Numbered from the stretch's first letter, positions 23,776 through 37,159 are shown. The stretch: DNA of 64,000 bases from Apostichopus japonicus (GCF_037975245.1 NC_092564.1:7032984-7096983); one strand, 5' to 3'. Notes: generated by a model from the letters alone, not told the origin. Numbers and translations are program-made.

Positions 23776-25578
23776 GGATGAAACATGCCATTTGATGACT
23801 GAAAATGAGAGTGATAGTTGTTCAAACTATTAACGGAAACGGTGTAAAAACGTTAACATTTTGAAAGCATTTATTTTTGAAGGGAAAATTGCAACGATTC
23901 TCATAATATGAGCTAGACTACACCTATAGATGTGAGATTAGATATGAATAATGCAAAACTAATCAGCGACAGTGTCACTGGTGTGATAAATGCATACATT
24001 TCAAGTTTTAGTTTTAGATTCCAAATTTGTTAAAATGTTGAATTGAAAGCCACCCTTCTTGCATGATGATGTAATCCATAAGCCCCTGTGGGTTTCTCTC
24101 ACATTCGTAGCCTTAAAAACAACTGCCTGTATTTGTTTATTTAGCTCCGTCAGCAGTATTCCGTACTGCATGACAAGTTATGCATTCTGCAGAATTATAT
24201 AGTACACGCTGATCCTGTTAGATATAGTAGTAGGCTGTTTTTGTTTTTCTCCTCGACTGGATTCTTTATTTGCGTTAAGATTTATCACCTGACAACTATT
24301 TTCATATCATGTGATTTTATAAGCGAGATTATTGCTGAATTGAATATACAATAAAGTTGGTAAGTAAGTGTATGTTCCTTCGAGCATGCGCATCGTCGAA
24401 CGTCAGTTAGAACTTGAGCTAACTGTCTGTTAATAGGCGTATACTAGTACCATACTTAGAATTAAGCCTCTAGTTAATTCTTAGTATAATATCAGTAGCT
24501 TAGTAAAAGACTTAGTTTGATAAAGTTACGCTATTTAGGCCTAGTCAAAGGGACATTTTTAACATGATCGAAGGTCTGTGATACCAAGTGTGTAGTATCA
24601 TGTGTGACCATAGGCTATATATAGGTTTTACACATGTAGGCCTATTACTGTTGTCACTAGTCTGCTAGTCGCATCGACGATCAGTTATTCATTGGAACTG
24701 AATATGCATACAAATAGTTCTCTCGTTGGTGTTTGAAATATGTCTTCAGCGGATAAATTTTTACACTTTCGATCATTAATTTCTTAATTAATGAAACGTT
24801 TTTTGGCAAAATTAGCTTAGTAAAACCATCTCATTTTTTTCACAGTTCGACAGATAAGCAGTTTAAAGGAAGTTCCATGTTTTGCAAATGTAAAGTTTTA
24901 TGTATTTCCTTTTCCAAAACGCACATGATTACTTTAAAGAACACAACATTGCTTTGAATGGAAAGACTCTCAATTTGTGACATGGATTATAATTTATAAT
25001 ACACTATTTGTAATTGTGAGCGAATAGAGAGGTAAAATTATCAGATTCATTCTTTTAAATAAACACGAAGAAAAAAAAACGGTTCTAAATAGCCCTTGTC
25101 GTGACGACTTAAAACTAGATAGTCGACGAAACAAGTTTCTTTTCTATTTACAGCAAGGTCGAAATCAATCGATTGGATAAATGCTGAGATATGACGAAAT
25201 AAAAAATAGTCCTAACAGTGTATAGCATATAAGACGAAGGCTGTGTGTAATTTCGGGCGTACTGCACAAAGAGAAGAGCTTATGGGAATTGGTATGTATA
25301 GATGCGACACCATCATGAGATCCGTAGAGGGTGTTACACAACCAATCCTCACCCCAGACATTAGCTTTACGCAACAAAAAGAAAACCGTCTGCTTGTCGG
25401 TACGAAACTTTGCAGATTAGTTTTCGAAAATGTGGATGAGGTTAGGTCACAGCGACCAATGCGGTTTGTCTGGAAGGTCATTACGTTCACACAGGAACAT
25501 TTTCGCTAGTTGTTCAGAGCATAATATCTAGTCGCCATATAATAATCACCCAGACGGTTGTAAGGTAGATTTTTCATC
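23776..25578. other. Intergenic; one unassigned open frame
   Basis: AT-rich unique-looking sequence. On the plus strand 25243-25509 is open for 88 codons beginning with a non-ATG codon, and the minus strand is also open over much of it. No domain was recognised. Confidence 0.5.
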
Positions 25579-25640
25579 AAGAACAGTGAAAAACTTCCAG
25601 CCTCCACCGGGATTCGAACCCGGGCCTCCCGCTCTGTGTA
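25579..25640 (-). mobile_element. SINE fragment with tRNA-type B box
   Basis: On the minus strand: GCGGGAGGCCCGGGTTCGAA then TCCCGGTGGAGGCTGGAAG and TTTTTCACTGTTCT. It matches the SINEs at 46362 and 50842. The B box GGTTCGAATCC is perfect. The A-box half is replaced by the adjoining TATC/TA tract. Confidence 0.75.
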
Positions 25641-25650
25641 TATATATATA

Positions 25651-25799
<149 letters not shown>

Positions 25800-25901
25800 G
25801 GTTGGTTGGCGTCTATCTTGGCGCAGAGTGCTCTGGTCCAGTGGACAGAGCGGAATATATGTTGATACTAGTTGAGACTAGTGGAACACTAGTAGTTGTA
25901 A

Positions 25902-25938
25902 CTCGGAGTTTCACGCGTTATAGCGATCGTCAGACAAC
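25902..25938 (-). ncRNA. Hammerhead ribozyme-like motif 2, left arm of palindrome (inverted copy)
   Basis: The minus strand carries the same core, GAAAC and stem I arms as the right arm, since the arms are inverted copies. The two motifs point away from each other from the central loop. Confidence 0.5.
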
Positions 25939-25981
25939 TCTTGTTGTCAGCACCCCCGCCCCCCCCCTTCCTCCAACTCTT

Positions 25982-26018
25982 GTTGTCTGACGATCGCTAT
26001 AACGCGTGAAACTCCGAG
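25982..26018 (+). ncRNA. Hammerhead ribozyme-like motif 2, right arm of palindrome
   Basis: The order is stem I GTTGT; core CTGACGA (fits CTGANGA); stem II CGC/GCG around TATAAC with an unpaired T at each base; GAAA; stem III CTC/GAG with almost no loop; T at the cleavage position; then ACAAC, the exact complement of stem I. The core is intact but stem II is short and the usual GTC triplet is changed. Confidence 0.5.
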
Positions 26019-26055
26019 TTACAACTACTAGTGTTCCACTAGTCTCAACTAATAT

Positions 26056-26159
<104 letters not shown>

Positions 26160-26196
26160 GTTGTAGGAGTCAGCACCCCGCCCCCCCCTTCCTCCC

Positions 26197-29100
26197 CTCC
26201 TGCCCGTCGTCGGGCCTTCATGACTGTTTCAGTTGATACACATTTTCATCTCTGGAATTTGTCAAGCGTGTCAAAACTTTTCAATTCTATATATGCCGTA
26301 TAGGTAAGTTAACGTACCGTTACTTATCACCAGCGATATACCGTTACCCATCATAGCGATATACCGCGGAGAATATATCTCACTGAAGAATATCATAGCT
26401 GAGGAAATGAGTAATTTATAATCCGAAAAAAGTCCGACATTATAAAAACAACGTTTCAATAACGCCCACAAATTACCTGATTGAACAAAAGATTGACATT
26501 CGACCAGGACCAAGTTGTTTGTGCATCATTTTATTCACCGTATCAGGTATGAACCGAACCGACTTGCAATGTATTTTAATACCAGGCCTATCATATTCAT
26601 GATTCGCAGAATTTAACACCGCAAGGCCTCTATTATAGTTGTACCCCGCTTCCGGCCTTGCCTTGTTTCTGTTTCTATCTGACAAAGTTCAGTTGCCATC
26701 AAATGATCATTGTCGCTTATTTTCCGTTGCATCATACCATCGCCTTTATGTTACAAGTAAAGTTTTGAACACGAACCAACGTAAAACATTGTAAACGTGG
26801 ACTCAATTGTAGGTTTATATAAGTTTCTAAAGGTCAACTTTGAATCACAGTCATAAATAGACCAAAAAATGAATATTTTAACGGAATTAAGTTAATTATT
26901 CCAAATATCATAAAACAAAGTGTCTGATATATTTAATTAGGATTCAAACAAAGAAACAGAGAGAGGGAGAGAGAGAGCAAGCCCAAACAAGTTCAGATAC
27001 TATAAGACCAAATGAAGGAACCGTAAAATGCCGTAGAATCATAATAATGTTAAGCTTTACACCGTAGCGTACCTAGAATGTCTCATTCCTATCCCCTTTG
27101 ACTCCCCTTGCCTTCTCCTATCATTTCCCCTCCCCCCTGCCCCAAGTTCCATCCCCTCCGCCTGTACTCCATCCTCGTTCGCACTCTTCGTGGAAACTCT
27201 TTCCCCCTTTCTGGTCCACATTCTTCCCTTTCTTTCCCCAGCGAACATAACCGTTCCTTCTCTCCTCTCCTCGCCCACTTCCCCTCCGCTTTTATTCTCC
27301 CTCCCTCCAAGTCAGCAAATACAAAATTATAGTTAACTTCCTTTGAAAAAAAGAAACCACATTTTCATCTCAATGCAGAACTGTCTTTTAGTCCAAATTT
27401 ATTCTTAATCTATTGTTATTCATTTCTACAGACTTAACCCCGTGTTGGTCCCGTTTTGTTTTATTTATCATGATCATGTTTATATATCAACTCTTTTATC
27501 AACTTTTTTGGCTGTAAATCGTAATAAATGTTGTCATAGTAAAACTTGGAAACTATAGTCCTTAATATTAAAAGGAAATAGCGCGCAGTACTTACAGGTC
27601 GAAATGAGTTTCAGTCAACATTGGCATAAAGAGGGGGAAGAATCCCTTCAAGGGTGGTCCCTTAATTGTTCAAAGAAAAACAAACAACAAGAACAATCGA
27701 GGAGACAAAATGAAGAGTCATCACATCGCCCCACACCCACACCACTCTAACCTATATAGCTATATATGCACCGGGCACCATCCGCTCAAATAGCATTTAC
27801 TTTCATTCTGATGGGAATTTCCTCCAATAGTTCCCATAGTTACACAAATATACTAGTACTGATAACTGTTCCGAAATGGAAGTTTGGAGGAAAGCGTAGG
27901 TATACTTTTAAACTCACACACTATTAAAAAACAAAATTAATCATTTTCCATCATATCTTTGTATTTTTGTTTGTTACTTGGGAGACTTGATGATTCGAAA
28001 ACATCTTCCATAATCATGGGTCAAATTCAATTGGTGCCGTGGAATGGATGCGAACTCATCACCTTGTCAAGCTATCACGTACTACCCACACAGGAAGCAA
28101 TCGGCGTCTAGGGCCTATATATCGTGATAGATAACACAACACAACAGTTTTCTCCTCGTCGATCAGATTTAAAAAATTCATTTGTAATTAATGGTTGTTT
28201 GTTTGTTTGTTTTAAATAGCGTGCAAGGTGATTACAATATTGGGAAGGGAACGATGATTTTAGTGGTTTGCTTTGTTTTACATTAAAAAAATGAGCTATT
28301 TGAAACAGACGAGTTGAACTAATGCCGACACGCCACTTAGTGCAATCTTTTCGAAGTATGTATATATCTTTTTTTTATTAAATAACATGATATTAAATGG
28401 AAGGAAATCATACATCTGACATGATCACGGTGTAGGATGACCTTCCATTTAATATCATTTCATTTCATTAAATTTTCATTTCATATAATTATGCGGTTGC
28501 AAAATGCTGCATAAATCTGAAAAATATGGTAGAATAACGCCGAAAACGAACTTGGTAAAGAGGTCAATTAATAGTTACATTACCATAATACGAACTCTGA
28601 AATGCATTTTATTAAAATGGCAATAAACAATATTATTTCGTTTACACTCCTCCTGTGAGGTATAGATATTCTATGTCAATATTCGGCACCTTTATACCAG
28701 ATATTTTTATAAGTAAGTTATGCTTTAGGTTTAGGGGGAGGGTTGTTTCACCTCAGACCCTGTGACGTCATCACTCACACGTGGATGACGCATGGGTAAA
28801 AGGAGGTGTGTTTCTGGATAAGAACCCCTTTAAATTCAGCAGCAAAATATCGCAGCTAGCAAGAAGAAATCCTCGGTGTACTATAGATGAAGTCATGAAT
28901 GACTAAGCAATTCCTGAAAACTACAATATGATTATCAATTATGTACAAGTATACTTTCGACAACTAACTATGTATTTCCATTCAACTCAATAAATATAAT
29001 ACCCAATTAATTTTATGGCATCCTTGAAAACTGAACAAACAGTCAACGTTTTTCATTCGTTTTTAACGACTCCCTTGTGAACGTTTGATCGGAAGACCGC

Positions 29101-31200
29101 CGAGGATCCCCGACACGAAAGGTGGGTTTATTAATCGGGTCCCTAAGGATTGGTTCAGATCTAGCTTTTTGACGAATAGAAGAGTTGATTCCCTCTTCCC
29201 GGGATGCATGAATAGAAAATAGTTTTTTTTAGTCGAGGAAGGGTTTGTAGCAACATGGAGCTATCCCAGGTTTATATAGCTCCATGGTAGCAAGCAGCCT
29301 AAATGGCATGTAGCGAGTTTTAGCCGAAGTATAAAGCCTGACAGTACTATTAACACTGTATAATTCTAGTTGAATACAAGCACGTTTAAACAAGAAAATA
29401 TAACGACAAACTTCCTCAAAAAGACGATACATTCAGGAGAGAATCAGTGTTAGATTCCCAATTACCATTATAACATAAACATGGGAGTTATTCTGTCGTG
29501 ACTCATAACATCTATAGTTTAGAAACGAATTAGGTTTCTTTCAACATACTTAAGTGTTTATTTTCCTTTTGTTTCCTGTTGACTTGCTTTGTTTTGGTTG
29601 TCTATTGTTTTGCTTTCAAGAAAACATAGCAAGTATGGCCACTTTTGCCATTTTCTTTTCGTGGGGGCGGGGAGGTAGGAGAGCGGGGGAGGGCAGGGAG
29701 AGGGGGCAATGAGTTGTATAGTAACATAATACTGTAACGTATCTACCATCTGAAGTTTCACTTATTTTGCCAAAGAATCTCTGTCATTAATTGGACTACA
29801 CTACATGGTACATGGTGTGATCGACTCGTTTACATGGTTTGTTTTTAGCGAGTATATTTAGGCCTAATGCAGTTTTGTGTGAACTTGCCTGTGTGTGTAT
29901 GTGTGTATGCATCAGCTTGAGATCTGCACTGGTAATAAACCAAGATCGCTGATCTCCGTTTGTATGTGTGTAAAACTAATACTTACGATTCTGTCTGAGT
30001 CAAAGATATAGCACGGCGTAATAAAAACTACAGCATAAAGAAATTATAATCATTAGGATACATATTAATTTCATAGATGCATGTGAAAAAATGTTATTGT
30101 AATTTTATGGTTATTATAGGCAATATGTGCCATGGAAACCATAATATAGGCCTATATACTAATATACGTACACAGAAATATTTCTGAAGTATATTTGCAC
30201 CCCCCCCCCCCTTCAATCTCTCCAAAATGGTCCTTTTGTTGTATTATATATTACATTTCATTACTGGTTTTTGTTGTTCACTTTACTTTCCTACAAGTCA
30301 CTTCACAGGGGTTTTTCAGTGGTGTGTATTTTCGTTGTGTTTTTAGGTTTTTTTGCTATGAAGGATTCTTTTAACAGAGATACCTTTTAAATGTACATTA
30401 CAGGAAATCACTCAGGCTAGCAAACCAATTGGTGACGTCACAGACTGTTACACAAGTTACCATATGTACTTGTATAACACCACGGTTATTTTTATGTGTA
30501 AATCTAAGCCGGGTGAAATAATATATAGGCCTACTGTAATATTATACCCATATATGGTATATATGAAATGTTTCTGCAATTTTGGCTTAGTAGAATATAG
30601 ACGAATATTCTTAACAATTATAATGTAACCAGTATTTCGAATATAGAAAACGACTGTTTCATCTGTACTATAATTATACATGGAAATGTCGTCTGCAAAG
30701 CAAGTCACGACAAGACTACTGTGTACGCCCGCCAATTTTCCAGTATTCTCTACGGATATTATTCATATCAAGATATCAAGTCAGCACCAAAGTTATATAT
30801 AGGCCTATAGAAGACTTTAAGCAAATCCTTCTCGACATGAAAATGATAAAAAAGTGCTTCATTTTCCAACGAAACGAATCGAAAGTATAGTGAGGATAGG
30901 AAAGAAAAAAACAAGAGAACAAAACAAGAACAAAACATAACATAAAATAACCACGTGAGGTGGTTAAACCAAAAAGCTGTTAAGGTGTCGTCCTTATATG
31001 GGACGGAAATGCATTATTACTTCAACAGGAAGGTTTGAAACGAACTTTTGAAGAAATCACATGTTGATATTTATAACATAGCCTACTGATTTTATGATTT
31101 TGCAACCAAAAGATTTTCGCTAATGAGAAAGGAAGTAGGGTACTTAACACGTCTGTCATCTACCCTAATCCACTTAAACTAGTATAAAAGGCAAATTTAT
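26197..31200. other. Intergenic, no gene recognised
   Basis: AT-rich unique-looking DNA. It contains a pyrimidine-rich tract (about 27080-27310), a perfect 18-bp hairpin (28387-28458), a degenerate tRNA-like B-box segment on the minus strand (about 28040-28110; GATGAGTTCGCATCC) and C-runs near 30200. Open frames show no coding signature. Confidence 0.55.
28387..28458. repeat. Perfect 18-bp inverted repeat, 36-nt loop
   Basis: ATGATATTAAATGGAAGG (28387-28404) is matched by its exact reverse complement at 28441-28458. Confidence 0.95.
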
Positions 31201-31243
31201 AGTGGAGGGGGACGTTCAAGTATTTCATTTTAGTTGTGTATCA

Positions 31244-31249
<6 letters not shown>

Positions 31250-31320
<71 letters not shown>
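31250..31320. repeat. (TA)n microsatellite
   Basis: 71 bp of TA lies about 250 bp upstream of the candidate exon at 31567. Confidence 0.98.
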
Positions 31321-31321
<1 letters not shown>

Positions 31322-31566
31322 TCTCGTTTTACCAGTATCGATATCACCGTCCTGTCACTAAGCAGATATAGAAAAATAAGAACGCGTCGATAGGCATGAG
31401 TCACTCAATCGTTTAGCTTGAAGTTCGGCTCAGTAAAACTACCTTACAAAAATCTGACTTGCGTATAGCCAAGTAGGAACCAGACGACACAATACTACTG
31501 TAGTACTATACAATAAATTTGACTTGTTTGTTTACCCATTCATTGCCGGGATTGCACGAATATCAA

Positions 31567-31809
31567 ATGGAGTGGCAACATATGCCGAGAGACATGCAGT
31601 TCTTCAACCAGTGGACAGAAATGAATCAATATCACCAGCATCGGCATTCTTATCGTTATCACCAGTCGATTGCTAAGTGGAATGTATGGCAATCACGTCT
31701 GCAGGGTCCCGATGTTGGGCCATCGTATGAACAGAGAGCACAGGATTGGATGGTCAAGAATTATTCAACGGTCAACCGGTCTTGGACTAGAGGTCAGCGA
31801 CGTCCACAG
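31567..31809 (+). CDS. Candidate first coding exon, product unknown
   Basis: An ATG at 31567 (G at +4) opens 81 codons that end in phase 0 at a consensus donor, CAG|GTAAGAGT (31810). If not spliced, the frame would run to a stop at 31861-31863 (98 residues). The protein is rich in Trp, His, Gln, Tyr and Arg (for example QYHQHRHSYRYHQS, AQDWMVKNYSTVNRSWTRGQ) with no membrane segment, and it is not simple-sequence. No AG acceptor lies between the upstream in-frame stop (31501) and the ATG, which favours a first exon over an internal one. No family was recognised and downstream exons were not found. It could be chance or a pseudogene. Confidence 0.35.
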
Positions 31810-31934
31810 GTAAGAGTAAATGGAAACCGTATCATTATACATGGGTGGGGTGGGCGAAATTGACCTGCCTCTAACCCAAAAACGACCCGATACTCCTGCC
31901 TTAATTAAACCCTGTTATCATATATAAAATAATA

Positions 31935-31944
31935 ATAGTAGAAT

Positions 31945-31985
<41 letters not shown>

Positions 31986-32014
31986 TAGTAGTAGTAATGA
32001 TAATGATAATGATG

Positions 32015-32042
<28 letters not shown>
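31935..32042. repeat. Trinucleotide array (GTA)n-(GAT)n-(AAT)n
   Basis: Successive blocks of three related triplets run for about 105 bp. Confidence 0.95.
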
Positions 32043-32047
<5 letters not shown>

Positions 32048-35000
32048 GAATAAAGTCAAGTTTTAAGTCAAGTTACGCATTACAGGATTGCTTATGATGC
32101 ATGTATGATAGGTAATTGATGCTGAAGTTTCACTTTTTATAAAATCAAAATGCATGGTTTAACAATTTGTGATCTGTCTATTGTGTAGGTTTATACAGTA
32201 TCGATCGCTTTTGTTAAACTGATTAAAAGCAATCTATATGTCAGAGACCCCCCCTCCCTCCTCCTTCCTCTGGATGGGCCCAAATGAAAATGAAAAGTTT
32301 CAATCCAACAACAGCTGACGAAATTATTTTTAAATATTTTTGTCACGTTGTTCAAAATTCAAAAAACAAAAACGAAAATACTGGCCTACTGTAATGTTTC
32401 GTCTATTTTATGTTTCAATAAAACATGAGTAAATTTCTTGGGACCTTGGTCTTATGTGTCTAAGGGGGCGGGTTCCCCTCCCTCCCCCACTCCCCCTTCA
32501 GAAATTGTGCTAAAATGGCTGGTGCTTATAGATGCAACATGTCGTTGTATTTTGTCAATTTTGTAGAATATATGCTATGTTTATATAGGTTGTACCGCTT
32601 GCATGTGTCTGTTTACTGTACAGTAAATTTTCGTTGTAATATTATTTCTCCCAGTTTTGGGTCCGTTGAACCCTTCTAGTAATTGAAACATTTGATGGTA
32701 ATTTGTAGTCATCGTAGTAATTTCCAAAAATACCCACAGTACGAGTATACATGTATACATATCCATGCGGGCGAGTATCAGTATGTACAGGCAGCTCTTA
32801 ATGCCCCGCGGAGAGGAAAATACGGCGTCCGTATCTAGTCATTACATGCAAATGTATTGCGCCTGGCCATGCACTCAAGGTCAATGAACATTCTATTTTA
32901 CCCGTGTCTCTAAGCAATTGACCTCTCCAAGCCATATCACAGCCCTCGTCCAGTCCTAGTCTGCGAAAATTTGAATGACCAAAGACGCCAGGACATTATT
33001 ATAATATCGTTGTCAACTTTGAGAAAGTTTGAAAGGTGCAACTTGTGTTAGAAATGTTAATTAACTTTGTGTACCTCTAGTCACTACATGTAAGAGAAAT
33101 TCATATGATAAGAAAAAGGATATACCCCTCGCAATGAAGTTCTATGCCGGTATACAAATTTATTGTAATGCTCTCTTTCGGTTGCAAACTTTTTACAGTT
33201 TTTTTTTTCTTCTTTTTGCTCAATGTCATTCTTCCTGGTGTGTGTTTGGTGGGTGGAAGTAATGTTTTAAGTTTTCCTGTTTCAGGTCTCTCTCTCCACC
33301 TCTCTCTCTTTCTTACAGTTCAGTAAATATGGTATAAGCAGATGTTAATAACATGCAGATCCAACACAAAAATGAATCAATACACGCTGAAATTTGTAAA
33401 CTTTATATCATAATTCTTAAATACGATACCGTAAATTTACTTAGCTATAGACCGAAGCAATATATAGATATGCACGTCAAAAGCATATATGCCCCTTGTG
33501 GACCAACCCCCCCGTCTTGCATGTTACTGAGGTCGATCAAGTTTGACGTGTTATGATGTAGATTATAGTAGTTTATTCGGTAAAAATGTCACTGTGAAAT
33601 ATGGCATCATTGTATACTCTTCATTAACAACTTTCGTCCTAACTCTCATATGCACATCTTTATATAACATGTTGTTTAAGTGTGATATGTCTAGCGGAAG
33701 AGGGCTTTCAGTATCATAGACGGATTTCTGAGGAGTTTAAGCATTAGTCATTCTTTTTTGTTTTGTTTTTTTCATTTATTATTGATATAACAATTCATTT
33801 TAGTGAGGGGGATGGGAGGTGATGTTGCACTCAAAATACACTGTACAAAAATTTGTAATTGTTTACTGGAGAAATGGTTTGAAGTTGCTATGGCGAATAT
33901 TTGTGTTTCTTCGGATTAATCGTGTGATAGGTTAAACGTTATACCAATATTTCGTGTTCCATCCAAACCGAGTAGCTGCAACCGTGGTCTAGTGTTTCCT
34001 CCATAAAACTATTCGATGTTTTCTCAGAAATAACTGCTTTAGTGTTACCTTCAACTAAGTTGGTTTAATTACCCCTGTTTTAACAAATGATTCTTCCCTG
34101 GCAAAATATTACTGTGTGAAATTGTTAAAGTCAATGGGATTTTTTTCAAAAAGTGGGTGTCGAACTCTCAGGATGTATGCCCCTTCCCTCCCCTATTATT
34201 GAAATATATTTCCAATGATTACTGCTTGTGTTGATTACACGAGGCTTCGCATGTTGCCTTAATAATTTTTCATCTAAGCATATCATACACAAAAATGTTT
34301 CAAAACTTTGTTTCTAAGAATAACTGTTCTGACAAAGAATAAAACAATTACTATATTTACATCTTGATTCTTTATCATCATTGTTTAAGAAAAATAAACC
34401 AATTGAAAATTAACCATATCCACCCCTCCTATCGAGACTGTTAAGGAACTGGATGAATTATGAATAAACCCGAATCACTTTTATCTTTTGGTAAATTCAG
34501 ATGCACTTAAAGTAAATATATATGTCTGGTATATATATTATAAAATTTCATTTTGAATCAAGTCAGATGTATCCTATGTTGATTGCGCCCCCCACCCCCT
34601 CTAGAACACTCCCACTACTTTTACCATAACATAGATGATTTACATCACACCAATCAAAATATTCTTCAGAGTGTAATATAATTATAGATTACTGATATTT
34701 GAAACATTGTGTCAAAATTAGAATCTATGACATGCCATAGCAAGATAGTATTTGAATGATTTTGTGGATTTTAAAGTCTAAGCAGTTTCTCAATACTGAT
34801 TAGTGCAAATGATGAGCATCTCAACATTGGCAGATGATTAAAATGTAAAATAACTTCTAAAAAGTCTAAATCAGCACAAAAATAAATGAAAGAAGAACTG
34901 TACTTCCATTAGAAGATAACAAAAGACTCACTCATTTAAAAAGGCAGAATTCTATTAATTTGCTGCTCGAAAATCTCGAATATGTGATTTTCACTGTTTT

Positions 35001-35060
35001 AAATCAAACAGAACAAGGGTGGGAGGGGCGGGCGGGCGGGGGTTACTCCAGTGCTTTGGG
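32043..35060. other. Intergenic, no gene recognised
   Basis: At 32440-32515 a partial copy of the GGTCTAAGGGGG...CCCCCTT segment of the hAT-like elements is visible. The rest is AT-rich with short C- or G-runs. No exon was recognised. Confidence 0.55.
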
Positions 35061-35664
35061 GAATGGTCATAGAGTAGGATATAGGCCTATGAACTCGAGG
35101 GCGGACTCAGAATACCGCTAACGCAAATCCGCTGTGCGCCCATGGGAAGCCGTCCGCCATTACCAAACCGGGCAAGACGCAACACACTGTGCGCGTATGT
35201 GTGAACAAGCTGAAGTGACCTAAGCTATAGCTCAAAACTTGGGGGAGGGTGTACTTATCACGTTTTTCCTCTACATAAGCCATCACAAGAAGGAGGAATT
35301 ATCCCGGGTTCTTCATAAATTAAAACAATGACATTTACCTTTTCTTATTGTCACCAAATCCGTGAGAATTTTCCTAAACAGTTTATTCCGGTATGAAAAT
35401 GGTGACACTATAGGATACGTTAAATTTCCTCGATCCACAGAACAAATTATAGCCTAATATTGCTGCATAATCCATGTTTTTACAAAATGATCCAAATAGA
35501 AATTTGCATAGAATAATTAGGTACATTTAACGGCCAAGTTTTCCATTTCCTTAAAAAACTTTAATCCATACGAAAATAGCATTTTTTTTTCAATCATTTT
35601 ATAATACAACTATATAACACCGCGGATGGTTTATTCACATTTCGCGAACATGAACTGATTGGGC

Positions 35665-35930
35665 GTTTACTTTTCACGATCAAGATATTCTTGGAAAGTA
35701 TTAATCTGTATGATAAAATGGTGACAATTTTCCTTCAGATTTTGATCCATATAAAATACAACATGGATAAGCCACTTTCCAATTTCCATGACACAATTGT
35801 TCGTGTACTTTTCACAGTCAAGATATGTTATTAATCTCATTCTTCTGCATGAAAATGGTGACTGCTTTCCTTTATCCAAAGAAAAAATTATAACAATATT
35901 ATTCCCTTCAGGGCGTATCCCCCCCCCCCA
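35665..35930. repeat. Two diverged ~140-bp tandem units
   Basis: CTTTTCACGATCAAGATAT (about 35669) and CTTTTCACAGTCAAGATAT (about 35810), each followed by ATGA-AAATGGTGAC and TTTCCTT, are spaced about 140 bp. A third weaker copy of the ATGAAAATGGTGAC part is near 35393. Confidence 0.5.
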
Positions 35931-36124
35931 TGTTGTGTTTTTTGGGGAGGGGGGAAATCAAAATTTCCGTACCCATTTTATAGCCCACACTAAGAGCCAC
36001 CGCCAAACGCGAAAACATACGAGCTCTTTTAGACATTAATTATCACCAATTATGACTGAAAACAGTATTTTTTCCTTATTTTTGGGGAAGGAAACGTTTA
36101 TTATTATTTATGGTCATTCAATTG

Positions 36125-36575
36125 TTCATCGCGTCATGATCACATGTCTCCAGTGCTTCAATCACTCCATTGGCTTCCAGTAAAACATCGGTCAATTTAT
36201 AAGCTCCTCCTCTTAACGTACAAATCACAACACTCCCTTGCCCCTGGTTACATTACAAATTTAATTCCTCAGTATCATCCTCAACGCCAACTTCGCTCGT
36301 CTACAAAGTGTCTTCTTGCCACCAGCCATACCCCAAACACAAAGTTTTATGGAGAAAGAGCCTTCATCTCTGCTGCACCTCATCTCTGGAACAATCTATC
36401 ATCTTCAATTCGCAATGCACCATCGGTTGACTGTTTTAAGCGTCTCTTAAAAACACATTTATTCCAAAATTTACAGTGATTTGTCTTGCATATTTGTGTA
36501 CTTGTTTTAAGTGCTTTGAGGCCTTTGCATAAAGCGCAATATAAATATTTGCTTATTATTATTATTAATTATTGC
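36125..36575 (+). pseudogene. 5'-truncated L2/CR1-type LINE fragment (RT C-terminus and 3' tail)
   Basis: An open frame of 111 codons (36144-36479) encodes the region after the RT domain: LQSLHWLPVKHRSIYKLLLL, then ERAFISAAPHLWNNLSSSIR and FKRLLKTHLF. The fuller element at 39.2 kb has the same landmarks (LLHWLPI, APKLWNALPFSIR, FKSSLKTFIF). The frame is followed by AAAGCGCAATATAAATATTT and a TTATTATTATT tail, the usual L2-like 3' end. It lacks catalytic RT motifs and is a dead 5' truncation. Confidence 0.85.
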
Positions 36576-37159
36576 TAGAGGAGGTTGGATGTCAGGAAAC
36601 ATTTCTTCTCGCAGAGGGTTGTGGATGAGTGAATAGTCTGCTTGATTCGGTTGTTGTGACTAAAAGTGTAAATGCCTTAAAGAATGTACCTGACTGAGGT
36701 ATTTACAGCAGTGTGTGAGACTATATACTTTCTTTAGAGTTTTTTAGGTTTGGATTCTTCTTTTTTTTTCTGTGCCTATTTCTGAGGACCTGTCCTTCCA
36801 GGCTGACCATTTTCTGACCTAAACTAAATTAAGCTAATGATTCACTTGTCTAGAAGGTAAACAGTGATCAGACGACGTTTACATCTTGCGCAATTTGCCC
36901 GGTTTGGTGATGGCGCCGGAATCTCCATGCTGACACAACAGTTTTGGTCAGTCCGCCCTCTTATGTTATATCCTGCTCTATGGGAAAGATGCTGGTCTCT
37001 CAAAGCTCTCTAATAAGAAGTACTTTTTATCCTGATAGGATAACATAAATGGGTAATAATGACATACCCCATTTATCTCCCCCTGCTCTCTCCTATAAAG
37101 AACCAAAATGAAACAAACAAGTAGGCTAAATGTGACTACTCTGGCATGGCAGGGGTCTT

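Larger units (their letters stand above)
35068..36985. repeat. Diverged inverted repeat arms about 1.7 kb apart
   Basis: The left arm (35068-35180) and right arm (36880-36985, inverted) share CATAGAG-AGGATATA, GAGGGCGGACT and CGCCAT-ACCAAACCGGGCAA in the same order. The interval holds diverged short tandem sequence (about 35390-35930) and a LINE fragment. Confidence 0.6.
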
